DNA from: Leishmania infantum JPCM5
Lineage: Eukaryota; Euglenozoa; Kinetoplastea; Trypanosomatida; Trypanosomatidae
Reading direction: 5' to 3'
Length of the DNA stretch: 64,000 nucleotides
Assembly (NCBI RefSeq): GCF_000002875.2
Contig: NC_009420.2
Location: forward strand, 1,712,951 to 1,776,950
This document shows, in pieces, positions 42,763 to 52,527 of this stretch. The notes below the pieces were generated by a model. It searched no databases, was not told the origin of the DNA, and saw nothing but the letters and a program-made list of their open reading frames with translations. Positions within the stretch are counted from its first letter, which is position 1. Each line of letters opens with the position of its first letter. Position numbers and translations under genes: made by a program.

Positions 42763-45509
42763 GCGGCGAGGAAACGAGAGAGCAACATGAGAAGGAAGGC
42801 AGACGCCGTGTGACCGCACGCGTGCAGGAGGAGCATGGGATCGTTACTGCTCATATCGTGCCTTTGCTCAGGGCGAGCTTTTCCTGGTACCCGGATCGCT
42901 TCGCGCACCTCGCTCCACCCCTCTCTGCCCTCTTCCCCAGCCCCACTTGAGGCGAAGGTGCAGATTCTGAGGAAGAGCGACGCCTTCGTTCGGACTCCGT
43001 TGACGTTGTCGTTCTCAACTACTGTTACCGCACCCCGGGGAGCCAGCGCATGGGAGTGCGTGCGTGCCAGTGCTTGCCCGCGTCGGAGTATGAGATGGCG
43101 ACCACATTCCTCGAGGAGGGGCCTCAGATGCGGAGGAGATGGTGGTGGACACATTTTCCAGCCGCCTGCGCAGTCAGTTGGTGGAGGAAGACTGCCCGGT
43201 CACATGTACCCTTCGCCCTCCTCACACATATAAAGAAGATAGCAGGTCTTCTCGGCATCGCCAACGACTCCCGTGCTCACCTATGGACCTTCTATTTACC
43301 TCTATGCTCACAATGCACGTTCTCTGTCTTTTTCTTCCTTCGCATGACGCGTGTGCATCAACACGGCTAGCCTCACGACTATTTGTGGTTGATCGCGAAC
43401 CGAGCCAGCGAGTGGGTACAACGGAAGAGTGGGTGAGGGGGGGGGGCAGAAAAAAAAAGGAAGAAGCGGTATACTTACACGCACGCAGGGTGTCCAGGTG
43501 AGTACCATAATCAAGAAAAAAGGAAGATCTGCTGATTCACAAATTCGGCTTCTGCACCTTCCCCCCCCACCTCTTCCCTCTTTGCTCTGCGCTCGACTGG
43601 ACACTCTGCAAAAATCGAGCGTTTTTGTCTTTGGCTATAGTTCACTTTCTTTTTTTTCCCTGTGTTTTGTTAGTTTTTCGTTTTCCTCGGCTTTTTTCGG
43701 GCACAGTTATTTTGCCCCTGCTCGCTCTCTGTACAATGGATGGCTGAGCGTGTGCGTGTGTCTCTCTCTGTGCTCTCTTTTTTGGTGCGTGTGCAGCTCG
43801 CTTGCTTCTTTTCTTTTTTTTTGGACTAACTGCTGATGAACGCCATAACTCCACCTTCCTATCCTTTCCTTTGCCTCCCTTGCCGCATTGCCGTTTTCTA
43901 AAATTTAATGTGGCACTCGCGTTGTTCGTCGGTGTGACATGCACTAAAAGCACACCGTAAAGTGCCTTTGCGTATGTGCCTAAGAGTTTCGTTTGTGCAG
44001 CGTGTGACAGCCGCACAAGCTTTTTTTTTCCGGATTTTGGCGTTCGTGCGTTGCAGTTCATTCTTTCCTCACTATTTGTCGTTTCCTTCCTTGTGATTCT
44101 GCCGTTGGTTGTCCGTGGCGCTGGCTTGGGCCACCCTCTTCATGCTTCGACACCTGAGTGGATGCTGCCCACTGCCCTCCTCCTATTTCACAACTTCATC
44201 GTTTCATTGAGTATCTCTTTTTGTGTTGTTTCGCGTTCTGTTGTGACCTTTTTCGGGAGCGAACATAACCGAAAACAGAAAAAAAACGGCCTCACAGGCG
44301 GTACGGATTTCGGCGCGTCGATCTTCGCTTTTATCGTTGGATCTTCCGTTCTTCTCCCCTGTTTTTCAGCATTACGTCGCGTCTTTTGTCTCTCTCTCTG
44401 GTGTGTCCACCTTTGTTGTTGTTAGAGAGGCTTCGCCTCCCGGTCTGCTTGTCTTGCGTGCCCTTGCATGCTACCAGAAAGGAATAATAGGTGCCGTATA
44501 TCCACGGCTACGCGTCTGTGTGTCGGCACACACACTGGTTCGAAAAGATGTACTCGGGCTACGGAGCACGAGAGCATGCCCTTGTGCTGTCCTTTCACTT
44601 CTTTATTGTCTACTCGTGTTCCTTTCCATGCTTTGCGAAGGTGTATTCGTCTGGGGTGCGCATCGCCGAACCATGGTGGAGGACAACTTCTTACATTGTC
44701 CTTTTCCCTCCTTTGCGCCGTTTTTCGAGTCATGTACTCGTGCCCTGTGCCCCCGTCTATGCACACGGAAAACGGCGATGCCGTTGCAGCTGTGGAGAGC
44801 AGCGTAGAGCTGCGCCCCTTCGCCCTTCACCGGTCTCATCAGGTGACGGGTGTTTCAGAATAATGTGCCCTTTTTATCGCGTTTCCGACGCGGATGGTCT
44901 TCCCCCTCCTCCTCCTCTTCGCCGTAGATTTTTGGGTGCTCCACTTTGTGCTGCAGCCCTCCCTTCTCTTCTTCGCCATCGTGCCTTGCTGGTCTCTGGA
45001 TATCTTGTTGCCTACTTGTATGCACTCGTACTCTGTTTCATGTGTTTCTGTTGGCCGCTGATCTCATTCCCCTCCCTACCTCTTATCGTCCTTCCTTTTC
45101 AGTTTCCAGTTGGTGAGTCCTTGCCGCTCGGGGCATTTTTTTTTCTTTTGCTTCTATTGTTCTGATTTATCTTCGGGCACCCTCCGTGAGTGCGTGCGTG
45201 TGTGTTTGCATTCGTTTGGCAGGCAACCGGTGCGCGGGCTCTCTGTGCTGCTTTGGCCACATCTCCACGCAAAAAAAAAGACCCTAGAGGGGATGGGGGG
45301 CAGAAAATGAAGGGCGACCCGTCGCTGAAAGCATCGCTGCGGTATTGAAGGTGACCAGCACAGTGGCCGATTTTCAAGTGCACATGCACGTGACGCCGCG
45401 TTTATCTGACGTTGTGCCATTGCAGAGCTGGGCGTTGCGTGCTTTTTGCTTTTTTCCTTCACGCCACCGTCTCTTTTTCTGCTTCTTTGTTTTCGGTTTA
45501 AAGGCCCTT
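42763..45509. other. Spacer after alpha-kinase 2
   Basis: 2.7 kb with no supported gene. G10 at about 43438-43447 next to an A run, a C8 run near 43561, T runs at 43648-43657, 43814-43822, 44021-44029 and 45137-45145, and an A9 run near 45271. Much of 43600-45100 is T-rich. Open frames here give Phe/Ser/Leu-rich low-complexity products. Probably the very long 3'UTR of alpha-kinase 2. Confidence 0.55.
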
Positions 45510-46091
45510 GCAGCGGCACACACCTCAGTGCGTGGTAGGCACACAGCCCCGAGCCGCAGGCTTTCTGGGAAGGATGCCATGCAGACCCCCTCCTCCCTCG
45601 ATCCCCCTGCCAAATGCCGGGCCACTTGTGGTGGTGACAGGGTCACGCACCCTACGCCGTGGGGAGCTGGGAGCGATGCATCGCTGCTCATGTCGTCGCT
45701 GAGGCTCTGGACGGTGTTGTGTGGGAGCGACATGCGACAGTGAGCACGCTTGTGCCATCCATATGATAGGCAAAGTGTCAGCGTGGCTCGAACGTGCATC
45801 CTACCCGGCCCTCGCACTGCCCACCGTCGTGGTTAGCCTGAGCCGCCCCACAGGGGATGCAGCAGGGGTGGCGACCCTCGCGATGGGAGGGCGTCTGTGC
45901 GGTGGGTGGGTCGAGTGTGAGGCAGGGGCCCTGCTGCGAGATGGCTGAGTCGGCGCACTGCTGTAGCGTGTGTGCCGTGACGGGGGGAGGGGGGGGGTGC
46001 TTCGCACCGCGCGGATAGGCCTGTGACGGACCGGGAACTGGTGGTAGAGCGGCGTTTGAGCTCATGGCTTGCCGTGGAGGGGGGACGCTGA
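45510..46091. repeat. Repeat B, copy 1 (SIDER-like)
   Basis: 582 bases matching 55934-56515 without a length change; the two copies diverge only in the last 20 or so bases. Near its 5' end it shares CACCTCAG, GCGTGGTA and CAGGCTTTCTGG (45557-45568) in the same order as repeat A, so A and B are related families. It includes a G-rich run (G6-A-G9) near 45980-45999. Size, intergenic position and direct orientation suit a SIDER-type degenerate retroposon; no database comparison was possible. Confidence 0.9.
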
Positions 46092-46837
46092 AACAGAACA
46101 CAAAGAAGAAGTGTTTTCAATGTCAGTGCGTACCGCGTCTCTCTGCCTCTATAACGTTTGGTTTCGGGCTTTTCCGCGTGCCTCTTGGTCTGTCACCCTC
46201 CCCCATCATCTTCCCCTCCCCTCCGCTCAGCTCTTCAGTTGTCTCTTTGTGTTTTGGGCTCTTTTTTTTTGTTTCCCTGCTTCGATTTTGTAATTATTGC
46301 GTCCAGCTTCATTGAGCGAGGCAAGCAGAGAGTGAGGGCGATTTCCTTTCCGCCACAAAAACGAAAAACAAAAAAAAGGAGTGGCCTTCTGCTGATGGTG
46401 TAGCGGGGTAGTCATTTGTTGTGTCTCTGTTGTGTGCCTCCCCTGCCCCGGTGACATCTGATTTTGTCGTTCGTTCCTCTTCTTACCATCATCTCTTGAT
46501 TTCTTCGACAGTTGTGCGTCTCATTTTTTGTCCGTGTTATCGAAGGGGTGCGGCGGTGCTCGTTGAAAACCTCTACTTCGCTCTGCGGTAGCAGAGCCCT
46601 TACATGACAAGCTTCCTTTCTGCTTTTCTTTTTTTTTGAATCGATCATCCTTTCTCTCTCTCTCTCTCCGACGTCTCTTTCAGCGTTTCTGTTGTCGCCT
46701 AATTTCCAATCTCCTTTTTGCTACTGCTCTTGGGTGCCGATGGCTCACTCACGTTACCCACGTTCACGTCAGCGTTGGACTTGCGATTTGTTTTCTGTTT
46801 CTCTTCCCTGTTCTTTTTGCATTTTCCGCTCCTCGAC
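46092..46837. other. Spacer between repeats B1 and A2
   Basis: 0.75 kb of C/T-rich DNA with T runs at 46261-46270 and 46627-46637, an A run near 46371-46377 and CT repeats at 46652-46669. No gene. It ends exactly where repeat A copy 2 begins. Confidence 0.6.
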
Positions 46838-47727
46838 GACGCCGGCCACCTCAGCGCGTGGTATCGGCGTCGAGCGCCCAGGCTTTCTGGAGAAGCGGCG
46901 AGGCTGCCGCCTACTTCTGGGCACGGCTGGCGGACGCTTGGTGTCGGTGGGCAGGCTCGGTGCCGCTCTGTGCGGGGGAGACTTGCTACCATGATGATGC
47001 TTGTACCAGCTCCCCAGGAAGCACGCCAAGGACGCGGCACGTATTGGAGAGCAAGATCCACGCCGATCAGCCCCACAGCACATGCCTGCGAAGCGCACGG
47101 CACCTCCGACGTCCCGGGCGGGTGGGCTGGCGAGGCCCGGGTGCCGGCAGCATGGCGAGAGCAGCCCGAATCAACGCAGCGAGTCCTCCAGACGCCCATG
47201 TGGAGTGTCGCCACACGGTGGCACGGGAGTGCGCGGCGCGAGGCAACGGGGTGCGAAGGATGGCCCGCAGGCAGCGGTGCGCAGGGTCTCGGAGGGCCCT
47301 GACCTGAGAGGCTGGCCGACGTTGTCCGTGAGCTCACCCGGTGCGCGCGTAGCTGACGCCTCGCCTGTTGGCCGGCACGACGGGCACCACGGCTTCCGCC
47401 CTCGAGCGGGGGACCCTTGGCGGCGGCGTGCTTTGGGTGAAGGCGTGCAGGCCACCCGCGTCTGCGTCTGGCGCGGATCGGGCAGCACGCCGCCGGCGGA
47501 GGGACCGAGAGGGGCAGGACGGGGAGAGCTGGTTAGACGCGTGGCCTGATTCGATGACAGGGGCTGGGCGGGCGCGTCCCAGAGGGCCTGGATGCCGCGG
47601 CGGTGCGGCAGCGGTGGTGGAGCTGTGGCTGGGTGTGCGTATATTCTGTTGCCCTGTACTTGGTCGAATATGGACACGCTGAAGGAAAAGGTAAACGCGC
47701 CTAGTCTATGTGTGTGAACCTCCCTGC
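46838..47727. repeat. Repeat A, copy 2 (full length, SIDER-like)
   Basis: 890 bases matching 49957-50847 almost perfectly; sequence outside both ends is unrelated between copies. The 5' end carries the A/B shared motif (CACCTCAG at 46847-46854, CAGGCTTTCTGG at 46879-46890). It lies 4.1 kb after alpha-kinase 2 and 0.8 kb before alpha-kinase 3. Open frames through it are GC-rich with no recognisable domain, and the different copies support the same frames only because they are near identical. Confidence 0.92.
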
Positions 47728-48528
47728 AGTTCATCTGCTGCGTTTTTTTCTTTTGCAACATGAGTGTGGACATTTGCACCCCTCTACTTGCGAGTGTGAG
47801 TGCTTTTTTTTTTGGTAGAGTGTCTTGCTGTATGCTGGCTGCTCACCCCACCTCGTTGTTTGCTCCCTACAACTCCGCATATATCGTACGCGTGATGTGT
47901 CCTTTTTTTTTGTTGCTTTTTTTTATGTGTGCTTGCGGCTCTGCGCACCTTTCGCAAAGGTCTTTGCTGCAGCCGTAGTGTTTGCTTCGTACATTCTTGC
48001 GCATAATAAGGTGTTCACCCACCGTTTAGAGAGAACAACAGGATCTGCATTGAAAGGACTCGGTCGTGATTCTCAAATGGAGGCATAGCGCCGGAAAAAA
48101 AAAGCCGCAACAAAAAGAATTCAGTTCAGTGTGTGTGTGTGTGTACGGCCACACAAAGGAGGCGAGAAAGTTCGTGGATAATACCCAAGGACGCCGAGCG
48201 GGCATCCCGCTCCCCTCGTTCTCTTTGGATGCACACACAGTTGCACGGAGCCCCAGAGGCACCGATCCTGCTCTTGGCGTTGTAAGCAAAATATTCGACG
48301 TGCTAGAGTGCAAAAGGCATCTCTCGCGCCTCACCGCGCGTGCCTGTGTCCGTTCTGCTTTGCGTTCTTGTTGCCGCGAGCGCCGCCTCACGCGCTCGGT
48401 GTGACAACCGACACCACTGACACTTCTCCAAACTCTCACCTCGAGCAGCCCACTGAAGAAATCAGAGAAAAACTGCTTCGCAGTTAGTTGCACAGGCCGT
48501 CGAGTCGGATTCCGTCCCTGCAAAGCCC
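47728..48528. other. Spacer before alpha-kinase 3
   Basis: 0.8 kb with T runs at 47806-47814 and 47909-47916, a purine-rich patch at 48090-48117 and a TG repeat at 48129-48143. No gene is seen. The sequence between 48390 and 48528 lacks a strong pyrimidine tract, so the splice acceptor may be further upstream. Confidence 0.55.
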
Positions 48529-49536
48529 ATGAACCCCGCCACCCAAGACGCTGCGGCGGCGGAGGAGGAGTCGCCGGTGGTGTGCACCGCAAAGAAGTAC
48601 ATCTTTGACCTGCACTCCTACGCTTGGAAAGAAAGCGACTGCCTTATCCGAATTCCTCGCCCGCACAAGGGCATGGGCCACGGTGGCATGCGAGTCTGTT
48701 ACGCTGTGGAGGACGTGGATGAGGAGGGAGCTGGGACACCGATGGTGGCCAAGATGTTTCGCCGCAACATCAGTGACGTTGTAGAGAAAGACTACTTCAA
48801 CGAGGGAGCCGCGCAGTGCATGTGCGAAGAGTTTGCGAACAACTTCAACCGCATTCACCTCACCAACATTCACAAGCCGAACATCTCTTTTCTGCAGTGT
48901 TACGTAGTCCGCATCCCTCGCGACAGCATCCCGGTGGCTTCCCAGAAGAAGCGTACTGGTTTTTTCTCTTACAAGACTCAGGATACGGGGGAGGTGATGT
49001 TTGTGATGGAGCCGATGCTGAGCGGCAAATTCACCAAGTACAACAGCAACTATGGCGAAACCTACCGTGAAGACAAAAAAGCAGCCCTTACGTCGTCGGA
49101 GGCGAAGCGGCGAACGGAGGTCTTTGAAGCCGCAGAGGCCTTCTCGCATTTTACCCTGGTGGAAAGTGGCGGCTCGATGCTCGTGTGCGATCTGCAAGGC
49201 GTTAATGACTTCCTTACCGACCCGCAAATTCACACGGAGGACGGCAAGGGACTTGGCATGGGCAACATGGGGCAGGAGGGTATCGACAAGTGGATAGAGA
49301 AGCACGAATGCAATGAGATCTGTCGCGCGCTGGGTCTGCAGCCTTTGCTTGGCGCCGTGCCCAGCTCGACGGCATGCGCGAAGGAGGAGAATCTCAATCT
49401 TGGTCTGCGCGCCCAGCTGCAGAGCCAAAACCCTGTCCGTTTGCGCGATTTAGTTCCCCTGACCAAGCCGCTCGAGGAGATGACAGAGGCGGAACGCATC
49501 GAGTACGCCTTGAAAGTCTCACGTCTCACAGATTAG
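48529..49536 (+). CDS. Alpha-kinase 3, minimal single-domain form
   Basis: 335 residues from ATG 48529. Apart from about 20 residues at the N terminus and about 60 at the C terminus it consists of one alpha-kinase domain. The ATP Lys is Lys75 (VAKM), the metal-site Asp is Asp221 (CDLQGVND) and the catalytic Asp is Asp231 (LTDPQIHT), then GNMGQ and the zinc motif HECNEIC. All active-site residues are present. It is closest to alpha-kinase 1, including a C-terminal tail with a similar ending (YALKVSRLTD against YAMRLSALLSE). Bases 49134-49277 are identical to 33155-33298 of alpha-kinase 1 over 144 bp although flanking codons differ. It is flanked on both sides by repeat A. Substrate unknown. 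Confidence 0.93.
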   Translation: MNPATQDAAAAEEESPVVCTAKKYIFDLHSYAWKESDCLIRIPRPHKGMGHGGMRVCYAVEDVDEEGAGTPMVAKMFRRNISDVVEKDYFNEGAAQCMCEEFANNFNRIHLTNIHKPNISFLQCYVVRIPRDSIPVASQKKRTGFFSYKTQDTGEVMFVMEPMLSGKFTKYNSNYGETYREDKKAALTSSEAKRRTEVFEAAEAFSHFTLVESGGSMLVCDLQGVNDFLTDPQIHTEDGKGLGMGNMGQEGIDKWIEKHECNEICRALGLQPLLGAVPSSTACAKEENLNLGLRAQLQSQNPVRLRDLVPLTKPLEEMTEAERIEYALKVSRLTD

Positions 49537-49956
49537 TGCCGCCGAAAAGACGTCGTGAGTGCTCGCTTCCCAGATGGCGCCTCTGTTGAAGCTGATCGCA
49601 GACGTTTGGGCGAAGATAAGAGTGCAAGAGCAGAAACATGTTTGCCGCTGTGCGGCTTCTCTATCCGTCAGGTGCTTTCTTGAGACATGCACGCTTTGCC
49701 TGTGGTCTCCGCTTTGGTGGCTGCTTTACAGATTTTTCTGTGCTGTGCACTCTCGCTTATTTTTCTCCTCCGTCAGCTTAGATCTGCTTCTGTGTTGCGC
49801 ATCCTCTGCTTCTACATCTATGTATGTATGTATACTTTCGCCCTCGTCTCTCACGTGGATAATGCCGCGGCTGGTTGGAATGGGGGGGGGGGGCAGCCAC
49901 ACACATCCTGCATGCGGCTTCCGCTTCGCGATTTGTTGCCCGTGCCTGCCCCTGAT
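49537..49956. other. Spacer between alpha-kinase 3 and repeat A3
   Basis: 0.42 kb with a G11 run near 49881-49891 and a short TATG repeat near 49820-49832. No gene. This is the proximal 3'UTR of alpha-kinase 3, which places repeat A copy 3 inside or just after the likely transcript end. Confidence 0.6.
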
Positions 49957-50847
49957 GACGCCGGCCACCTCAGCGCGTGGTATCGGCGTCGAGCGCCCAG
50001 GCTTTCTGGAGAAGCGGCGAGGCTGCCGCCTACTTCTGGGCACGGCTGGCGGACGCTTGGTGTCGGTGGGCAGGCTCGGTGCCGCTCTGTGCGGGGGAGA
50101 CTTGCTGCCGTGATGATGCTTGTACCAGCTCCCCAGGAAGCACGCCAAGGACGCGGCACGTATTGGAGAGCAAGATCCACGCCGATCAGCCCCACAGCAC
50201 ATGCCTGCGAAGCGCACGGCACCTCCGACGTCCCGGGCGGGTGGGCTGGCGAGGCCCGGGTGCCGGCAGCATGGCGAGAGCAGCCCGAATCAACGCAGCG
50301 AGTCCTCCAGACGCCCATGTGGAGTGTCGCCACACGGTGGCACGGGAGTGCGCGGCGCGAGGCAACGGGGTGCGAAGGATGGCCCGCAGGCAGCGGTGCG
50401 CAGGGTCTCGGAGGGCCCTGGCCTGAGAGGCTGGCCGACGTTGTCCGTGAGCTCACCCGGTGCGCGCGTAGCTGACGCCTCGCCTGTTGGCCGGCGCGAC
50501 GGGCGCCACGGCTTCCGCCCTCGAGCGGGGGGACCCTTGGCGGCGGCGTGCTTTGGGTGAAGGCGTGCATGCCACCCGCGTCTGCGTCTGGCGCGGATCG
50601 GGCAGCACGCCGCCGGCGGAGGGACCGAGAGGGGCAGGACGGGGAGAGCTGGTTAGACGCGTGGCCTGATTCGATGACAGGGGCTGGGCGGGCGCGTCCC
50701 AGAGGGCCTGGATGCCGCGGCGGTGCGGCAGCGGTGGTGGAGCTGTGGCTGGGTGTGCGTATATTCTGTTGCCCTGTACTTGGTCGAATATGGACACGCT
50801 GAAGGAAAAGGTAAACGCGCCTAGTCTATGTGTGTGAACCTCCCTGC
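49957..50847. repeat. Repeat A, copy 3 (full length, SIDER-like)
   Basis: 891 bases, one longer than copy 2 because of an extra G in the run at about 50526-50532. Seen substitutions against copies 1 and 2 include CTGGCC for CTGACC near 50420, GGCGCGACGGGCGCC for GGCACGACGGGCACC near 50493-50507 and GCATGCC for GCAGGCC near 50567. It begins 420 bases after the alpha-kinase 3 stop, so it probably lies in that mRNA's 3'UTR. Confidence 0.92.
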
Positions 50848-52527
50848 GATCAGGGTTTTACGTCTCTATGTATGATTTGTGTTACAAGTTTTTCGCTTCT
50901 TAGCTAGTGACTGCGGCTTTTCGTGTGTTGCCGATTTGGTCGTTGTTTTGCATGCTTTTTGCAGCGTTTTCGCGAAGGGGCAGGCAGTTGTTAGCTACAC
51001 GGCAGGACCATTTTTTTTTAATTGTTTCAGCGGTTTGCTTTTTCCCCGATTTCTCCAACTCTCGTTTTCTATTTGGCGTGTTAGCTCTCCTCCTCTTTCT
51101 GTCCTCCTTTGGCTGGTGTGTTGGTGGTTTTAGTTGCGTGTGGGAATGTCGTCAGTCGAGGACTGCTTTTTGCTTTTGGAGGGCTGACAGACATCCTTTA
51201 TCCATGGGAGAGCAGATGCCGTACGTGAAGTAACTCACTTCTAGCGCGGACATTGCTGCACTTGACAGGAGAGGGTGGGAGTACTGCAAGCATGGAATGG
51301 CACTGGGTCTATCAAAGTGGCAAGCAGTGCTATCTTGTCCTCTGATGCACGTCCGTTAGCGCCAAGTGAGCGAAATATCTACACAAGGAGTAAAAAAAAT
51401 GATCAGCATCTCACTTGCCGGCGTGTTTGTATGCGGCCATCTTTTCTTCTCTGTTCGTCGTCTCGTTCGAGTCTACAAGATGCCAATGCAGGAACCGCGC
51501 GTGAGTTCCACACATGACGTGTTCCGTGATGGGTGAGGGCGGGAGAGGGATACAGGTCCAGCGCTTAGACCTGGTGTCTGCGCCCTTCCCCGTTTTGTTT
51601 GCGTCGCCTTTCGCCTGCACGCCAGCTAGCATTTTCTCAAGATCCCTCATGCATCTTGCACCATTTCTCTCACCTCGTTTTTCTTCCGTCTACGCATACT
51701 GTGCACCCCTTTCCATATTCTCGTTCGCTGCCGGTTACCCTCACTCTCCTGTTTGTCCCCGTCTTCACTGGTGCATTCTACGCACACCCGACGCCATGAA
51801 TGGACCGCGGACAACCACACGCCCACCCGCCGACACACGCACTGGCAATGTGACGCCGGTTTCTAGTAGGTATACTCACTAGCACAACAACACAGACCGA
51901 TTCAAAGCGGTTCCGTTCTTATTGTCATCTGTTGAGAGTTAACCTCCCCCCGCCTTCTGTCGCTGTTTGGTTGTTCCGCTAACGAGTGAGTGTCCCCACG
52001 TCTGCACGCGTTGTTCCCTCTCTCGTTTCGTTCACCCTTCTCTTTGTTGTTTGATGTTTTTTTATATATTTTGCTGCTCACGGCAAATTTTTCATTTTTG
52101 TTTTTGTGTTTTAGGAGCCCGCACTCGCTGTCTGTCCGTCGTTGTCGCTGCACTCGGCGTTTGTCTGTCCACTATCCCTTTCTTTCGCTTCTGCTCGTTG
52201 TTGTTCTCTTGTTCGTAAGTCAAGCGACCGCAAACATCTTCTGCCACCGTTAAGTAATAATACGTAGGCCGACACCGACACCGGTACTGGGGCAACGAGA
52301 AGTTGAAGAGGTCAGAGAAAGGGAGTCGGCGCGGGGTGGGCAAAAGGGCAAACACAGCATTCACGCTTTTTGTCGTTGTTGTTACTCGTCACGTCCATAG
52401 GAGCTGAAGGAAACCCACTCCGCTGCTACACCTTTGCCTGCTCACCAAAGGACACGCACACACACAGTCATCGAACCCTCCCTGTCGTACAATTCCCGCT
52501 ATTTTGGCGTTTCGCTCTGGCTGCTCG
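50848..52527. other. Spacer before the PSP1-domain gene
   Basis: 1.7 kb with no supported gene. T-rich segments at 51010-51060 and 52045-52120 and C/T-rich DNA at 51590-51740. The T-rich stretch 52020-52215 followed by AG-containing sequence may be the splicing region for the next gene, giving a long 5'UTR. Confidence 0.55.

Noticed and set aside
41611..42819. Minus-strand open frame (402 codons) opposite alpha-kinase 2
   Set aside because: Antisense shadow of the third kinase domain caused by codon bias; His/Val/Leu-rich without motifs.
44491..45165. 224-codon + frame in the spacer after alpha-kinase 2
   Set aside because: The product is Phe/Leu/Ser/Pro-rich and ends in a poly-Leu/Phe run derived from T-rich DNA; composition is that of 3'UTR.
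46636..47549. Open frames through repeat A copies 2 and 3 (e.g. 182 and 262 codons)
   Set aside because: They are conserved between copies only because the DNA is near identical; several overlapping frames are equally open, and none resembles a reverse transcriptase or other element protein.
33570..48528. Nearly equal spacers (5,767 and 5,766 bases) between the kinase genes
   Set aside because: Contents do not align: repeat positions and T tracts differ, so the equal length appears to be coincidence rather than a segmental duplication.
48484..49428. Minus-strand open frame opposite alpha-kinase 3
   Set aside because: Same explanation; a similar antisense frame exists opposite alpha-kinase 1 only because the two genes share sequence.
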